From: Diplonema papillatum
Taxonomy: Eukaryota > Euglenozoa > Diplonemea > Diplonemida > Diplonemidae
Reading direction: 5' to 3'
DNA length: 64,000 bases
NCBI GenBank assembly: GCA_030068145.1
Contig: JAPJBO010000359.1
Span: 62,001 to 126,000, forward strand
Both the position numbers and the translations under genes were made by a program. Under the pieces are notes generated by a model. That model searched no databases. It worked only from the letters and a program-made list of their open reading frames with translations, and was not told the DNA's origin. Positions 9,141 through 17,783 of the stretch are shown in pieces (position 1 is the first letter of the stretch; each line of letters starts with the position of its first letter).

Positions 9141-9583
9141 TTGAGCTTCAGTGATCGGAACGACTTGGGGCCAAAAACAATTGTTGAAATGATACAGAGT
9201 TACGTTTTTGGGCATGATCCTTCGGAATTCTCACCGGCACTCTCTCTGGCGCTCACGTGTGAAGTTCCTGTGGGAACTTCACACGTGAGAGTGGAACAGC
9301 TAAGTCTGGGTAGTGGCGGGCGTAAGCGTTGAGCAAAAAAAGATGTATTGTTTTCTCCCCTCTAGCCTCCGTCGAAATGAGCACAAGGCAGTCCCTCGAG
9401 GATTTGAGCTTCAGTGATCGGAACGACTTGGGGCCAAAAACAATTGTTGAAATGATACAGAGTTACGTTTTTGGGCATGATCCTTCGGAATTCTCACCGC
9501 ACTCTCTCTGGCGCTCACGTGTGAAGTTCCTGTGGGAGCATGCGACTATGCTTTTTTCTTTTGCAAAAGCACCTGCTTTGTAG
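9114..9583 (+). repeat. 262-bp tandem duplication with a short conserved ORF
   Basis: GTGGCGGGCG occurs at 9051 and 9313, and the sequence between is duplicated to about 9535. Each copy has an ATG (9114 and 9377) opening the same frame: MSTRQSLEDL .. DRNDLGPKTIVEMIQ .. FGHDPSEFSP. The second copy stays open for 68 codons to 9583, ending within family B sequence. The first copy differs by one base pair near 9237 and then enters a fold-back hairpin. This is probably the start of a gene carried by the family B element. Product not recognised. Confidence 0.55.
9252..9289. other. Perfect fold-back hairpin, 17-bp arms
   Basis: CTCACGTGTGAAGTTCC at 9252-9268 is followed by TGTG and then its exact reverse complement at 9273-9289. 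It lies exactly at the junction of the 262-bp tandem duplication, which suggests a template switch during repair or replication. Confidence 0.9.
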
Positions 9584-9624
9584 GATATACTTGAGGAGGC
9601 TGCCAGCAGCAAAATATCAAAGGA

Positions 9625-10030
9625 GGTAAATGTGTTGCAGTTTACTGAGGGAATAGGAGCAAGACGACCACCTCGAATCGACACCCGGAGAATTCGGGGT
9701 GGAGCTGGCTTCTACAACTAGTAATATTCCGGCAAAAGGTAGCACTCCTGAACCTCAACTAGCCCGAACCAACAGGGTCAAAGAATGTCAGTCACACCTT
9801 CCCGATTATTTTTCCCACCCTCCATCCCCCGCGTGACGTAGTCCCGGCGGCAGTCATAGCCTCATGGTCGGTGTTCTTCCCCTTCGTTTGTTTGTAAGTA
9901 TCCGCTTTGGTTTCACCTTTTGTTTGAGATGGAGATGCACGAGCCCTACCGGAGGAAGGGGCCAACAAAAGCCCCCAAGAGCCAGCAGTGCGTGAGGCCA
10001 GAAGACGCCAGCTCCAATTCCTGTAGTAGC
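9625..10030. other. No gene recognised
   Basis: There are no convincing ORFs. A GGGGGGGGTCGAATA motif at 10133-10148 resembles the end of the inverted-repeat element at 50677. Confidence 0.4.
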
Positions 10031-10112
10031 CCACACGAAACACAGGTGAATCTGGGTTCAGTGGCGGGCGTAAGCGTTCAACAAAAAATACCAACTTTGT
10101 AGTTGCATTTTT
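10031..10112 (-). repeat. Family B fragment
   Basis: CACACGAAACACAGGTGAATC and GGCGGGCGTAAGCGTTCAAC show the central part of family B only. Confidence 0.75.
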
Positions 10113-10194
10113 CTCAAACAGCAGGAGATAAAGGGGGGGGGGTCGAATAATAACAGTTGTTTGATACACGTCTGGTTGCCTAAAAACACGACCC

Positions 10195-10296
10195 CTACTT
10201 GGTTGATCCTTCCAGTAGTCATATGCTTCAAGGATTAAGCCGTGCGAGTCTCAGAGTAAATGGACTAACGGTGGGTCTGCTGACGGCTCATTAAAT
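10195..10296 (+). rRNA. 5' end of SSU (18S) rRNA, fragment
   Basis: The sequence opens CTTGGTTGATCCTTCCAGTAGTCATATGCTTCAAGGATTAAGCC, then GGCTCATTAAATC about 95 nt later. This is the universally conserved start of eukaryotic SSU rRNA with several substitutions and a 3-4 nt gap. Similarity stops after TTAAATC, where another repeat motif starts. It is a truncated, diverged copy. Confidence 0.92.
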
Positions 10297-10502
10297 CGGT
10301 GGCAATCTACGCGGGGAGGGTGCCTTTTGGTCCGAACCGTGGTGTGCTGCATTTTCCAGTACAGGGTCTGCACGTCCACAGCATACCAGTAGGCTGACCT
10401 GCAAGCTGATATTGCAAACGCAAACGCAGACGCAGACGCCTGCAGACAACACTGGGGCCCCTAGGTGGTGGGAGCTTCAACAACTACCACGGACTCGGCA
10501 CT

Positions 10503-10552
10503 GAAGAGAAGTGAAAATAAAGGAGTCTGCTCCTTTATTTTCACTTCTCTTC
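10503..10552. other. Perfect fold-back hairpin, 23-bp arms
   Basis: A 23-nt arm (10503-10525, beginning GAAGAGAAGTGAAAA) is followed by TCTG and its exact reverse complement (10530-10552). No T-run follows, and it is not next to a gene, so I do not call it a terminator. Confidence 0.95.
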
Positions 10553-10559
10553 TGCTCTT

Positions 10560-11240
10560 GTTCAAAGAAGGAAACAACTGAGCGAGCGAAAGCTTTGGCC
10601 AGCAGCTTTGATGGTGCTGCAGGCGGCAAGCAGAAAAACGTGCAAGGGAGTACTTTTTTAAGAGTAGACGTTCGCTTAAAATTCGGGGTTCTAAAGAATC
10701 CGGGTGACCTTTAACGATATGGGAAGGTATGCGCAGGCATTATGTTCTGCGTGTACGGGGAGTTACACGAGGTGAGGGTGTCGGTGTGTACGTTGTGTGA
10801 TGATCGCTGGTGGTTTCGGCCTATATCCACATACCTTACTTACGGTAGGCCGTCTTCAGTATGGTGCCGTAGTAGGTGACTGTCTGTCCGTATGGCCGAC
10901 TCTTTTAGAGTGCAAGTTTACTTAGAGACCATTGTCGAAAAGGTTCCTTTAAGGTATCGTATATTCGCGTGCGTATCGTATCCGCGGTAGTGGCAGTACG
11001 TGTGCTTGTGAGTGTGTCTAGCTACGTTTCGTCTGCTTCTGGTTTGCGCAAGTAGCAGCAAGCGGTGGGGTCGGGTTTGCTAAGGTGTCATGGGGGGACC
11101 TTCACGTGGCGACACTGTTGACGGCACCTTAATTGAGTCGCGGTCGCCGATCCCCAAGCATCATGTACTTGATGCAACGCGGAACAAGTGCTGACAGCAC
11201 CGCTCGGGCGAATAGGGCCGCAAAAGTGGCAAATCGACCG
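10560..11240. other. No gene; one family I motif
   Basis: A ~45-bp motif (GTTCGCTTAAAATTCGGGG .. ATCCGGGTGACC, 10671-10712) recurs near 15005, 15375, 15735, 22475 and 24963 (family I). Otherwise nothing recognised. Confidence 0.5.
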
Positions 11241-11243
11241 GCG

Positions 11244-11425
11244 CTCCAGGTGGAACTTCTCGGAGCTCGTGAAGAACTTGATCGGCATCCCTCCGTTCTC
11301 CAAGGTGCCGTCGCCGCCGGGCGGGTATGCGAAGCAGATGACGCTGACGGTGCTCTGCCGCGTCTCAACGTTTTCAACGGTCACTTTGACCGTCGAGAGG
11401 ACCGTCGAATCTGCCCTAGGCCTGC
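11244..11425 (-). pseudogene. GH3 C-terminal fragment
   Basis: This repeats the fibronectin-III-like coding part of the adjacent GH3 gene: minus-strand PRADSTVLSTVKVTVENVETR, SVICFAYPPGG and GGMPIKFF.SSEKFHLE, with about 10% changed residues. Both ends break into unrelated DNA. It lies about 100 bp past the stop of GH3 copy 1 and looks like the residue of an unequal exchange or a lost sixth copy. Confidence 0.88.
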
Positions 11426-11524
11426 TTTCGTAAGCTTCATGTAGCACGCTGTCAACTGTTAATTTCAGTACCGACATTGCCATTGTTAACAGGGAAGCAG
11501 AAACGGGTGTGGTCCACGAATATA

Positions 11525-13780
11525 TCACACCACGACACTTACTGTGACGCGAGCCTCGTCGTTGAAGGAGAACACCCAGTCACCCAGAACTGCAACGCGG
11601 ACGCCGGCAGCGTTGACGACCGACAGTGCGTGGACCGGCAGCGAGAACACGGGCGTTTGCGTGCCCATGGGCTCCAGGTGGAATTTCTCGGAGCTCACGA
11701 AGAACTTGATCGGCATCCCTCCGTTCTCCAAGGTGCCGTCGCCGCCGGGCGGGTATGCGAAGCAGATGACGCTGACGGCGCTCTGCCGAGTCCCAACGTT
11801 TTCAACGGTCACTTTGACCGTCGAGAGGATCGTCGAATCTGCCCTGGGTGAGTACGCGTGGGTCAACTCCGCCTGCGTGATCGCGTTGTTGACGTCTGCC
11901 AACGACACAGCAGCTGGGTTCGGACCCGCCGTGTACGAGAAGTTGGCGTACGACAAGCCGTACCCGAATGGGTATACGACGGGGCCGGAGAAGAATCGGT
12001 ACGTTCTTCCCGGGAAGTTCGAAGTGGTGTTCGCGCGGAAGTTCATGTCGAGCATGTCAAGTCCATCAGTGTAGTTTGTGTAGTACTGCGTGTGCGGGAA
12101 ACGTCCCGACGGGTTTGCGTCTCCGAACACGACGTTCGCTAACGCCTCGCCACCATACATGCCCGGGTATCCCACCCACATGATCCCGTGCACGTTCGGG
12201 TTGTCCCTCGCGATGCTGAGGTCGAGAGACCCGCCCGCCATGACGACCACCAACAGCGGCTTTCCGTTGGTCGCATTCGCCACCGCGTCGATCAAGTCGT
12301 TCTGGTGTCCAGGCAGGCTGATGAAGGTCCTGTCCCGACCTTCCTTCTCGATCGTCTGGTCGATCCCGATGACCACCACAGTCGCGTCCGCCTTGCCGGC
12401 GGCCGCCGCCGCCGCCGCGAAGCCGGCCGTGCTCGCGCAGTTCATGTCGCAGGCGTATTCGAAAACCGTGTTCGGCACCCTCTTCGTCAGCCCGGCGAGG
12501 GGTGAGATCAAGAACGGAGCCGTCCCGTAGTAGTTCCCCTGCATCGTCGTCGTCGCGTTCGCATTCGGTCCAATGACGGCGAGCGACGTGATCGACGAAA
12601 GGGACAGCGGGAACACGTGGTTCGTGTTCTTCGCGAGGACGGTGCCCTGCTCAGCGGCCTCGCGGGCGAGCTGCTGGTGCATGGGCGTGTTCGCGTCCTT
12701 CGCCCAGGTGTAGTTGAAGAACGGGCCCTGGTTCTCCTTCGGGTCGAACATTCCGACCATGATTTGCACCCCGAACGTGTGCACCAATGCGGTGTCGATG
12801 CTCTGGATCGTCACCGTGTTGTTGCCGACCGACGTTGCAAGATTCTGGTTGAAAAACTCCCCGCAATCGTTGTCCATGCCCGCCTCCAGCACGGCCGCCG
12901 ACGTCAGGTTCGCGGGCAGGTAATGGTGGTTGTTCGGCACGTCTGCGACCGCGCCGCAGTCGGAGGTGATGTACCCGGTGAAGTTCCACTCGCCCCGCGC
13001 GATGCCGTTCATGATCCGACCATTCGCGCAGCTCGGCACTCCATTGACGGAGTTGTAGCTGCACATGATCCCGACTCCCTTCGCGTTGTAGATGCAGTCG
13101 TGGAACGCCGGCAGGTACGAGTCCGCCTCGTCCTGCTCGTTGATGATCGCGTCGAAGTTGTGCCGATTCTTCCCGCCCGACTGGTCCATGTCGTACCCGT
13201 AATAATGCTTGCAGCACGCCGCTGCTTGGATGAACCCGTTCGTCGGCGACTGCAGGCCCTCGACGAAACCCATCGCGTAGTCGCCTGAATACGCGGGGTC
13301 CTCCCCGGGGGTTTCCTGCCCCCTCCCCCACCTCGGATCGCGGATGAGGTTGATGTTCGGGTCCCAGTAGGTCAGCCCGGCGTGGCCTGCGTTGTAGAAG
13401 GACCGCGCTTCCCTGCCGACGGCTTGCCCGATCATCTTGAAGAGCGTCTTGTTGAATGACGCGGCGGTCGCGATGACCTGCGGGAAGCTCGTGGCGTACG
13501 GCGTCGGCGCCGCGAAGTCGTCGCCCGGCGCGTAGGCAAACCCGTGGAGGCCCACGTTCCACCACTGGTACGGTCCCAGCCCGAGGGAAGGCACCGGCTG
13601 AGCGCCGTTGCCTGACTGCGAAATCTTCTCCGCGGTCGTCAACCGGGAGACGATGTACCGGGCGCGCTGCTCGGGCGTCATCGACGTGTTGCAGGCCGGC
13701 GTGCCCACCAGCGGGCCCGCGTCGCACGGTCTGTCCGGGGCGGCCAACGCCAGGGCGACGGCACAACCGAGAGCGAGCAT
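11525..13780 (-). CDS. GH3 copy 1: secreted beta-xylosidase-like glycoside hydrolase
   Basis: The 751-aa protein likely removes xylosyl (or arabinosyl) residues from the non-reducing ends of xylan-derived oligosaccharides outside the cell or in the secretory pathway. Residues 1-14 form a short signal peptide (LALGCAVALALA) before APDRPCD. The GH3 N-terminal barrel (~35-330) has the xylosidase signatures PNINLIRDPRWGRGQETPGE at 141-160, CCKHYYGYD at ~189-197 and the nucleophile Asp274 in TSDCGAV. The C-terminal sandwich (~380-615) has the IEKE..DR motif; Glu478 or Glu480 is the likely acid/base. Residues ~650-745 are the fibronectin-III-like domain. Single exon, stop TGA. Nearest relative is copy 2 with identical length. 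Plant and fungal GH3 xylosidases are the closest known type; beta-glucosidase is less likely. Confidence 0.92.
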   Translation of the reverse strand: MLALGCAVALALAAPDRPCDAGPLVGTPACNTSMTPEQRARYIVSRLTTAEKISQSGNGAQPVPSLGLGPYQWWNVGLHGFAYAPGDDFAAPTPYATSFPQVIATAASFNKTLFKMIGQAVGREARSFYNAGHAGLTYWDPNINLIRDPRWGRGQETPGEDPAYSGDYAMGFVEGLQSPTNGFIQAAACCKHYYGYDMDQSGGKNRHNFDAIINEQDEADSYLPAFHDCIYNAKGVGIMCSYNSVNGVPSCANGRIMNGIARGEWNFTGYITSDCGAVADVPNNHHYLPANLTSAAVLEAGMDNDCGEFFNQNLATSVGNNTVTIQSIDTALVHTFGVQIMVGMFDPKENQGPFFNYTWAKDANTPMHQQLAREAAEQGTVLAKNTNHVFPLSLSSITSLAVIGPNANATTTMQGNYYGTAPFLISPLAGLTKRVPNTVFEYACDMNCASTAGFAAAAAAAGKADATVVVIGIDQTIEKEGRDRTFISLPGHQNDLIDAVANATNGKPLLVVVMAGGSLDLSIARDNPNVHGIMWVGYPGMYGGEALANVVFGDANPSGRFPHTQYYTNYTDGLDMLDMNFRANTTSNFPGRTYRFFSGPVVYPFGYGLSYANFSYTAGPNPAAVSLADVNNAITQAELTHAYSPRADSTILSTVKVTVENVGTRQSAVSVICFAYPPGGDGTLENGGMPIKFFVSSEKFHLEPMGTQTPVFSLPVHALSVVNAAGVRVAVLGDWVFSFNDEARVTVSVVV

Positions 13781-13889
13781 GTTTGAGTCAAAAGGGGTTT
13801 CTTGTTGCCTCTTTCGGCGCTGGGTCTGCTGAGGTTTGAGATTGATGCCGAAAACTCGGCAGAAGAAACTAGAATACAGTTGCAGGCGG

Positions 13890-14300
13890 TAATTATGTCG
13901 TTTTTAATTATGTCGGATTTGGTCGCGCAAGCGAGGGGTGAAGTTACGATGTTTTTCGGGATAGCGACGGGGTTATTTAACCTGTAACGAGTGTTAGGTA
14001 TTCGTCGGATATATTAATCTTCTAAGATCTGCGATCTTATACGACAAATTAAAAAACGACATAATTAGAGCCGACAGAATTAACTCCGACAAATGGCTCT
14101 AGCTAGTCACTGAAGAGATTGATGGGAAGACGGCAGCTGCTCCGTTGTGGGGTCAGGTTCGAGTCCGTGTAGTCACTGGCATAGGTCGCGAAGTGCTGTA
14201 CCACACCACCAGGAAGTAGTTCCGTCAGAGTCGGAGTGATACAAAATGAAAAAACGACATAATTAAAATGCACTCGAATTAAAGCCGCACTAATTACGAG
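13890..14300. mobile_element. MITE-like inverted repeats upstream of GH3 copy 1
   Basis: 13890-13915 (TAATTATGTCGTTTTTAATT..) is mirrored at 14041-14068 (AATTAAAAAACGACATAATT) and again at 14250-14270. The two right ends also share GCCG.CA..AATTA just beyond the arm. The unit is about 180 bp or 380 bp depending on which right end is real. It starts only ~110 bp from the GH3 start codon, so it may overlap the promoter. Confidence 0.7.
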
Positions 14301-14314
14301 CTAGACTGTACAGG

Positions 14315-14430
14315 GGAGCTTTGTTTATACGTGCCGGGGGAAAGCTAGCCTGATGGTGAACGAACACGATCGTTGGGCTGATCTCCTCCCAAACACGGCG
14401 CCAGCGTTCTCTTTGGAGTTTTTTTACAAC
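14315..14430 (+). repeat. Dispersed repeat family F
   Basis: Marked by TTTGTTTATACGTGCCGGGGGA .. AGCCTGATGG .. CTGATCTCCTCCCAAACACG. The inner arms (GGGGGA..TTAGCCTG and GGCTAATCTTCTCCC in the clearer 21-kb copy) are inverted repeats. Other copies are at 21045-21165 (+) and 25160-25300 (-). Confidence 0.75.
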
Positions 14431-14639
14431 CAATATGTACAGGTAGTGAATGCGAAAAAAACGCTGTGGCCCGATATGGAGGCGATGCCAGCACCCCCGC
14501 TGGGGCCGGAACGATCCCAGCATAGCTCTCCGGTGCCTGGCACCGAGTTGGGAAACGCCATCAGACACCTGCGACGAGTCTTTCGAACCACCTACCTCAT
14601 ATATATCCCAGCTCAAGCGCACGCAGTGTACAGAGAGTG

Positions 14640-14790
14640 CACCCGATTCCGCACCGATTGCTGCTCCGCTTTGCGTCACTTCCGCATGGACTCCTGCCGT
14701 TGCACAAAGTCAGACTGGAGTCAAACTCAACAGGGTCTTCTTCCCCCGCTGACCGTCTCAAGTCCGCACCCCTTGAGCAGATTTTGTCAC
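14640..14790 (-). rRNA. LSU (28S) rRNA fragment
   Basis: The plus strand GACTGGAGTCAAACTCAACA followed by GGGTCTTCTTCCCCCGCTGA is antisense to one of the most conserved 28S segments. The match weakens toward 14640 and ends after the ACCCCTTGAGCAG stretch. Isolated fragment. Confidence 0.8.
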
Positions 14791-15780
14791 ACTGAGACGA
14801 AGCTCGTAACCAGACCTCGTACGAATCGACGCTCGAAGACATTCTGGTCGCCATGACGGAATGAAAGATGGACAGTTACTTGTGAGGCAAGAAAGAGTGC
14901 AAAGCCCCACAACGACGACAATGCGCGTACGACTCTCTACTCTCGTATACGAGAGAAAAACTGTGTCCAAAGAGACGCGACATGACTCCGACGACCTTTC
15001 TCATTATTTTAAAGTTCACGCTTGTATTGAAAGTCTCCGAGGGACCGTGTGGTTGACTTAGACCTTTTGAAACGAGGAACCGAAGGGGAGTTTGTCACTT
15101 CCGCTTGTGTTCCTCCCGTTGAGCGGGTTTTGTCACACGCTCGTAAACCCAGACCTCCGAAAGCCGTGTACGAATCGACGCTCGAAGGCATCCTGGTCGC
15201 CAAAGTTCGCCTACATCTACGGAATGAGAGATGAAAGTTACTTGTGTTGAGCCAAGAACGAGTGCAAAGGCCCATGACGAAGACAGAGCGTATACAACCC
15301 TCTTCTTTCGATACGAGGAAGTTCAGGAGAAAGACTGCGTCCAAAGAGACGCAATATGACTCCGACGACCTGTTCTCATTGTTTAGAGCTGACGTTTGAG
15401 ATACTGAGTGTTCAGAGTATCCGGGTAAATGCGTAGTTAACTTGTATCTTTTGAAACGGTTGGGGGCAGGAACCGAAGTGGATTCGTCACTTCCGCTTGT
15501 GCCTGCCCGTTGAGCGGATTTACGCTCGCAAAACTAGACCTCGGGCAGCCGTGTACGAATCGACGCTCGAAGACATTCCGGTTGCCAAGTTCGCATACGA
15601 TGACGGAATGAAAGATGAACATTTGCTTGTGTTGAGTCATATAACTCTCTTCTGTCGACACGAGGAAGTTCCACAGAAAGACTGTGTCCAAAGAGACGCA
15701 ATAGGACTCGATGACCTCTTTCGTTTTGTATTCCGGGTATTTAAAGTCTCCGTCTGACCGTGTACTTAACTTAGATCTTC
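14785..15780 (+). repeat. Three diverged tandem copies of a ~0.35-kb unit
   Basis: Units start near 14785, 15115 and 15490 and share GTACGAATCGACGCTCGAAG, GTCGCCA..GTTCGC, GGAATGA.AGATG and GTCCAAAGAGACGCAATA. Each ends in a family I motif (GAAAGTCTCCG.. at 15030, 15400, 15745). Short open frames exist in each but are not conserved in frame, so coding is doubtful. Confidence 0.75.
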
Positions 15781-15819
15781 CGAAACAATTGGGGGCAGGA
15801 ACCGAAGTGGATTTTCCGA

Positions 15820-16205
15820 TCTTTTGGGGAGTTTCGGGGAGTTTCGGGGAAATTCGGGGGAGTTTCGGGGTATTTCCTTTGTGGCGACCACTCCCCTGCA
15901 GCCGGCCTTGGCGAAGGCGGGGAGGGGGCGACCCTATTATGGCCCTACCTTGCGCCTTCGAAGACGGCACCTCCGGCAAGAAGGGGCAGAAGAGGGTAAA
16001 TTTAGTGGGCGGCGGACCCAGTGCATGGAGGTAAGCGTGCCCAGGCCACCACCAAGGACGAGAGAGTGTGCACGAGACATCACAAAGTGAAATGCGAAGA
16101 GTGCAAGCATCGGCAACCGTCGGTAGTGCGCTGCTGCCGAGGCCAGGGGACGGCCTCGCCGTGAAGTATTGTGAGAAGCACAGGATGGCGCACACATAGA
16201 GAAAA
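15820..16205 (+). pseudogene. Transposon-like fragment with a decayed Cys/His-rich segment
   Basis: 15826-15960 (repeated GGGGAGTTTC, TATTTCCTTTGTGGCGACCA, GGCCCTACCTTGCGC) matches the inverted segment at 37225-37365. Beyond it, one frame reads RVCTRHHKVKCEECKHRQ..VVRCCRG and a shifted frame adds KYCEKHR. The Cys/His spacing resembles the Cys/His-rich ORF at 46944-47450 (CLDHG..CDGCKKH..HCC). I infer a related, frameshifted gene remnant. Confidence 0.4.
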
Positions 16206-16254
16206 CCGAGTTTTCAAACAGTCTGGATGCTGATAGTCTGGGTGCAGGCACTTG

Positions 16255-16650
16255 CAGGTCAGCATTGGAGGAAATTTGGCAAATATTTTGTGGGGTGGAA
16301 AGAGCTACCCCCCGGCATGTATGGCACCTTTTCTACACTCGATGTGGGAAGGAAGGCAGTGCGGAACGTGCTAGACGATCGCGGAATGCTGCAGGAACTC
16401 ACACCACGGATGCCTGCAGCACGATATGCCGATGTGCGGAGTAGGCGGCGAAGAGACGGAAGCGCGGGCCTCCGCCTCCCGCCCATCTTCCCACCCGTCT
16501 ACACCTGTTCATCCATCCACGGACCTGCCCACCCCCATCCACCCCAATCGTTTCGACTTCGCAGCGTTTCGGACGTAGTCCACCTGGTCCGGGCTCCTGG
16601 TAAGTTCCCCGAACCTCCCCGATACTCCCCAATACGCAGCCCGATTTTTC
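16255..16650 (+). repeat. Dispersed fragment sharing peptide FGK-F--GWKEL with the SINE-like repeats
   Basis: The frame FGKYFVGWKELPPGMYG (16270-16330) matches minus-strand FGKFFLGWKELSLAIMGK near 49560 and, more weakly, FGKSFGFRVVLGCAIIGK near 48150. Towards 16560-16650 there is a CCACCTGGTCCGG .. CCCCGATACTCCCC stretch that is also found, inverted, near 37350-37390. A mosaic of repeat pieces; no gene assigned. Confidence 0.5.
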
Positions 16651-16659
16651 TGGGAAAAA

Positions 16660-17317
16660 GTGGGGCTGCCGGTGGGTGGGCAGTTGGGGTAGTTGAGTGG
16701 ACAGATGGACGAAAGAAAATTAGAAGTAGTTGTAAGCTCGAACTTGATATGCAGCAACAATCTGCGACGATAGACTGCACAACACCCAATAGTAGTTGTA
16801 AGTGTCGAACTGCCGAAGCAGCCGGGGACAGCAGGCGCAGGTCTCTTACTTTGCCTTCTTCTACACTCTCATGTATGGACCCGCCCCAGGCATTCCCGAC
16901 TGTCCAACCACGGTCGCGAAAGGGTTGTGCCCTTCAGTGATGAGGAGGTTGACCAGGCCCCCACGACGCCTTATGCACAACACGGCTACAATGCACTCAG
17001 CCAGCACAGAGCCGAAGAGCTCGCCTGACACAGCTGCCAACCGGGCGGGGGCTAGAAATGGCCCAGAAATATGCTATCGGAGCCTATCCTTCCAAAAACT
17101 GTTGCGTTGACGCGTCCACACACATCTATAAGGCCGAGCTTGGGCCCTCTCTTCAGGTTGTTCTTCTTCTTTTTCACCTGGTATGTCTTGAGTAAGGGAT
17201 CTCCATGTGAAGCACGGACATGTAAACTGTGTACAGTGACATGATCTTCAGTTTGGTGTTGGTTCGCTCATTGCTCAGGCTTACATTACATTATTGGAAC
17301 ACATTGCAATGTCTCGA
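16660..17317. other. No gene recognised
   Basis: Short frames only. CTATCCTTCCAAAAACTGTTGCGTTGACG near 17085 recurs near 61568, so part of this stretch is repetitive. Confidence 0.4.
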
Positions 17318-17515
17318 GAACATTTCCGGAGTTGGGGCTTGCACTGATAAACGAAGCAACGGACGATCAGCATCAACTGACCAAAGGTGAAGGCAAAAGT
17401 TTCTTGTTCTTCGCGTGTACAGGGTATAAACCTTTCTGGGGGGGGTTTCCTGTAATAGCACTTTTCGTTGGCTTCGTTTTCTCTTTCATGTGCAACCGTT
17501 GTTCCGGAAATGTTC
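17318..17515. mobile_element. MITE-like element, 198 bp, GAACATTTCCGGA termini
   Basis: GAACATTTCCGGA at 17318-17330 is the exact inverse of TCCGGAAATGTTC at 17503-17515. A second copy with the same termini is at 22595-22770. Shared sequence continues for ~20 bp past the right end in both (CCGTCAGTACAGATGTAC), so the true boundary may lie further out. No coding capacity. Confidence 0.7.
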
Positions 17516-17783
17516 CCGTCAGTACAGATGTACTAAAAAATAAATTTCAGGGCGCTGCACCGACTGCAGGGGCATGCCCGGGGCTGAGCGAGGAACCCGA
17601 GCGTTGGAGCGGATTGGGACCCAAGAGTACGCATTGTAACGAATCCACCCGTCCGAACAAGAGAAAGCGTGGGAGTGGGTGAACATCAACATTTTTATCC
17701 GCCGAGGTATTCAGACGGGGAAAGACCTGTCCTCAATGCATCAGACTGCGTCCTCAAAATCTCCGGACCGACCGTCACGAAGA

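Noticed and set aside
10503-10552. Transcription terminator
   Set aside because: It is a perfect long hairpin but has no T-run or adjacent gene end, and the genome is eukaryotic.
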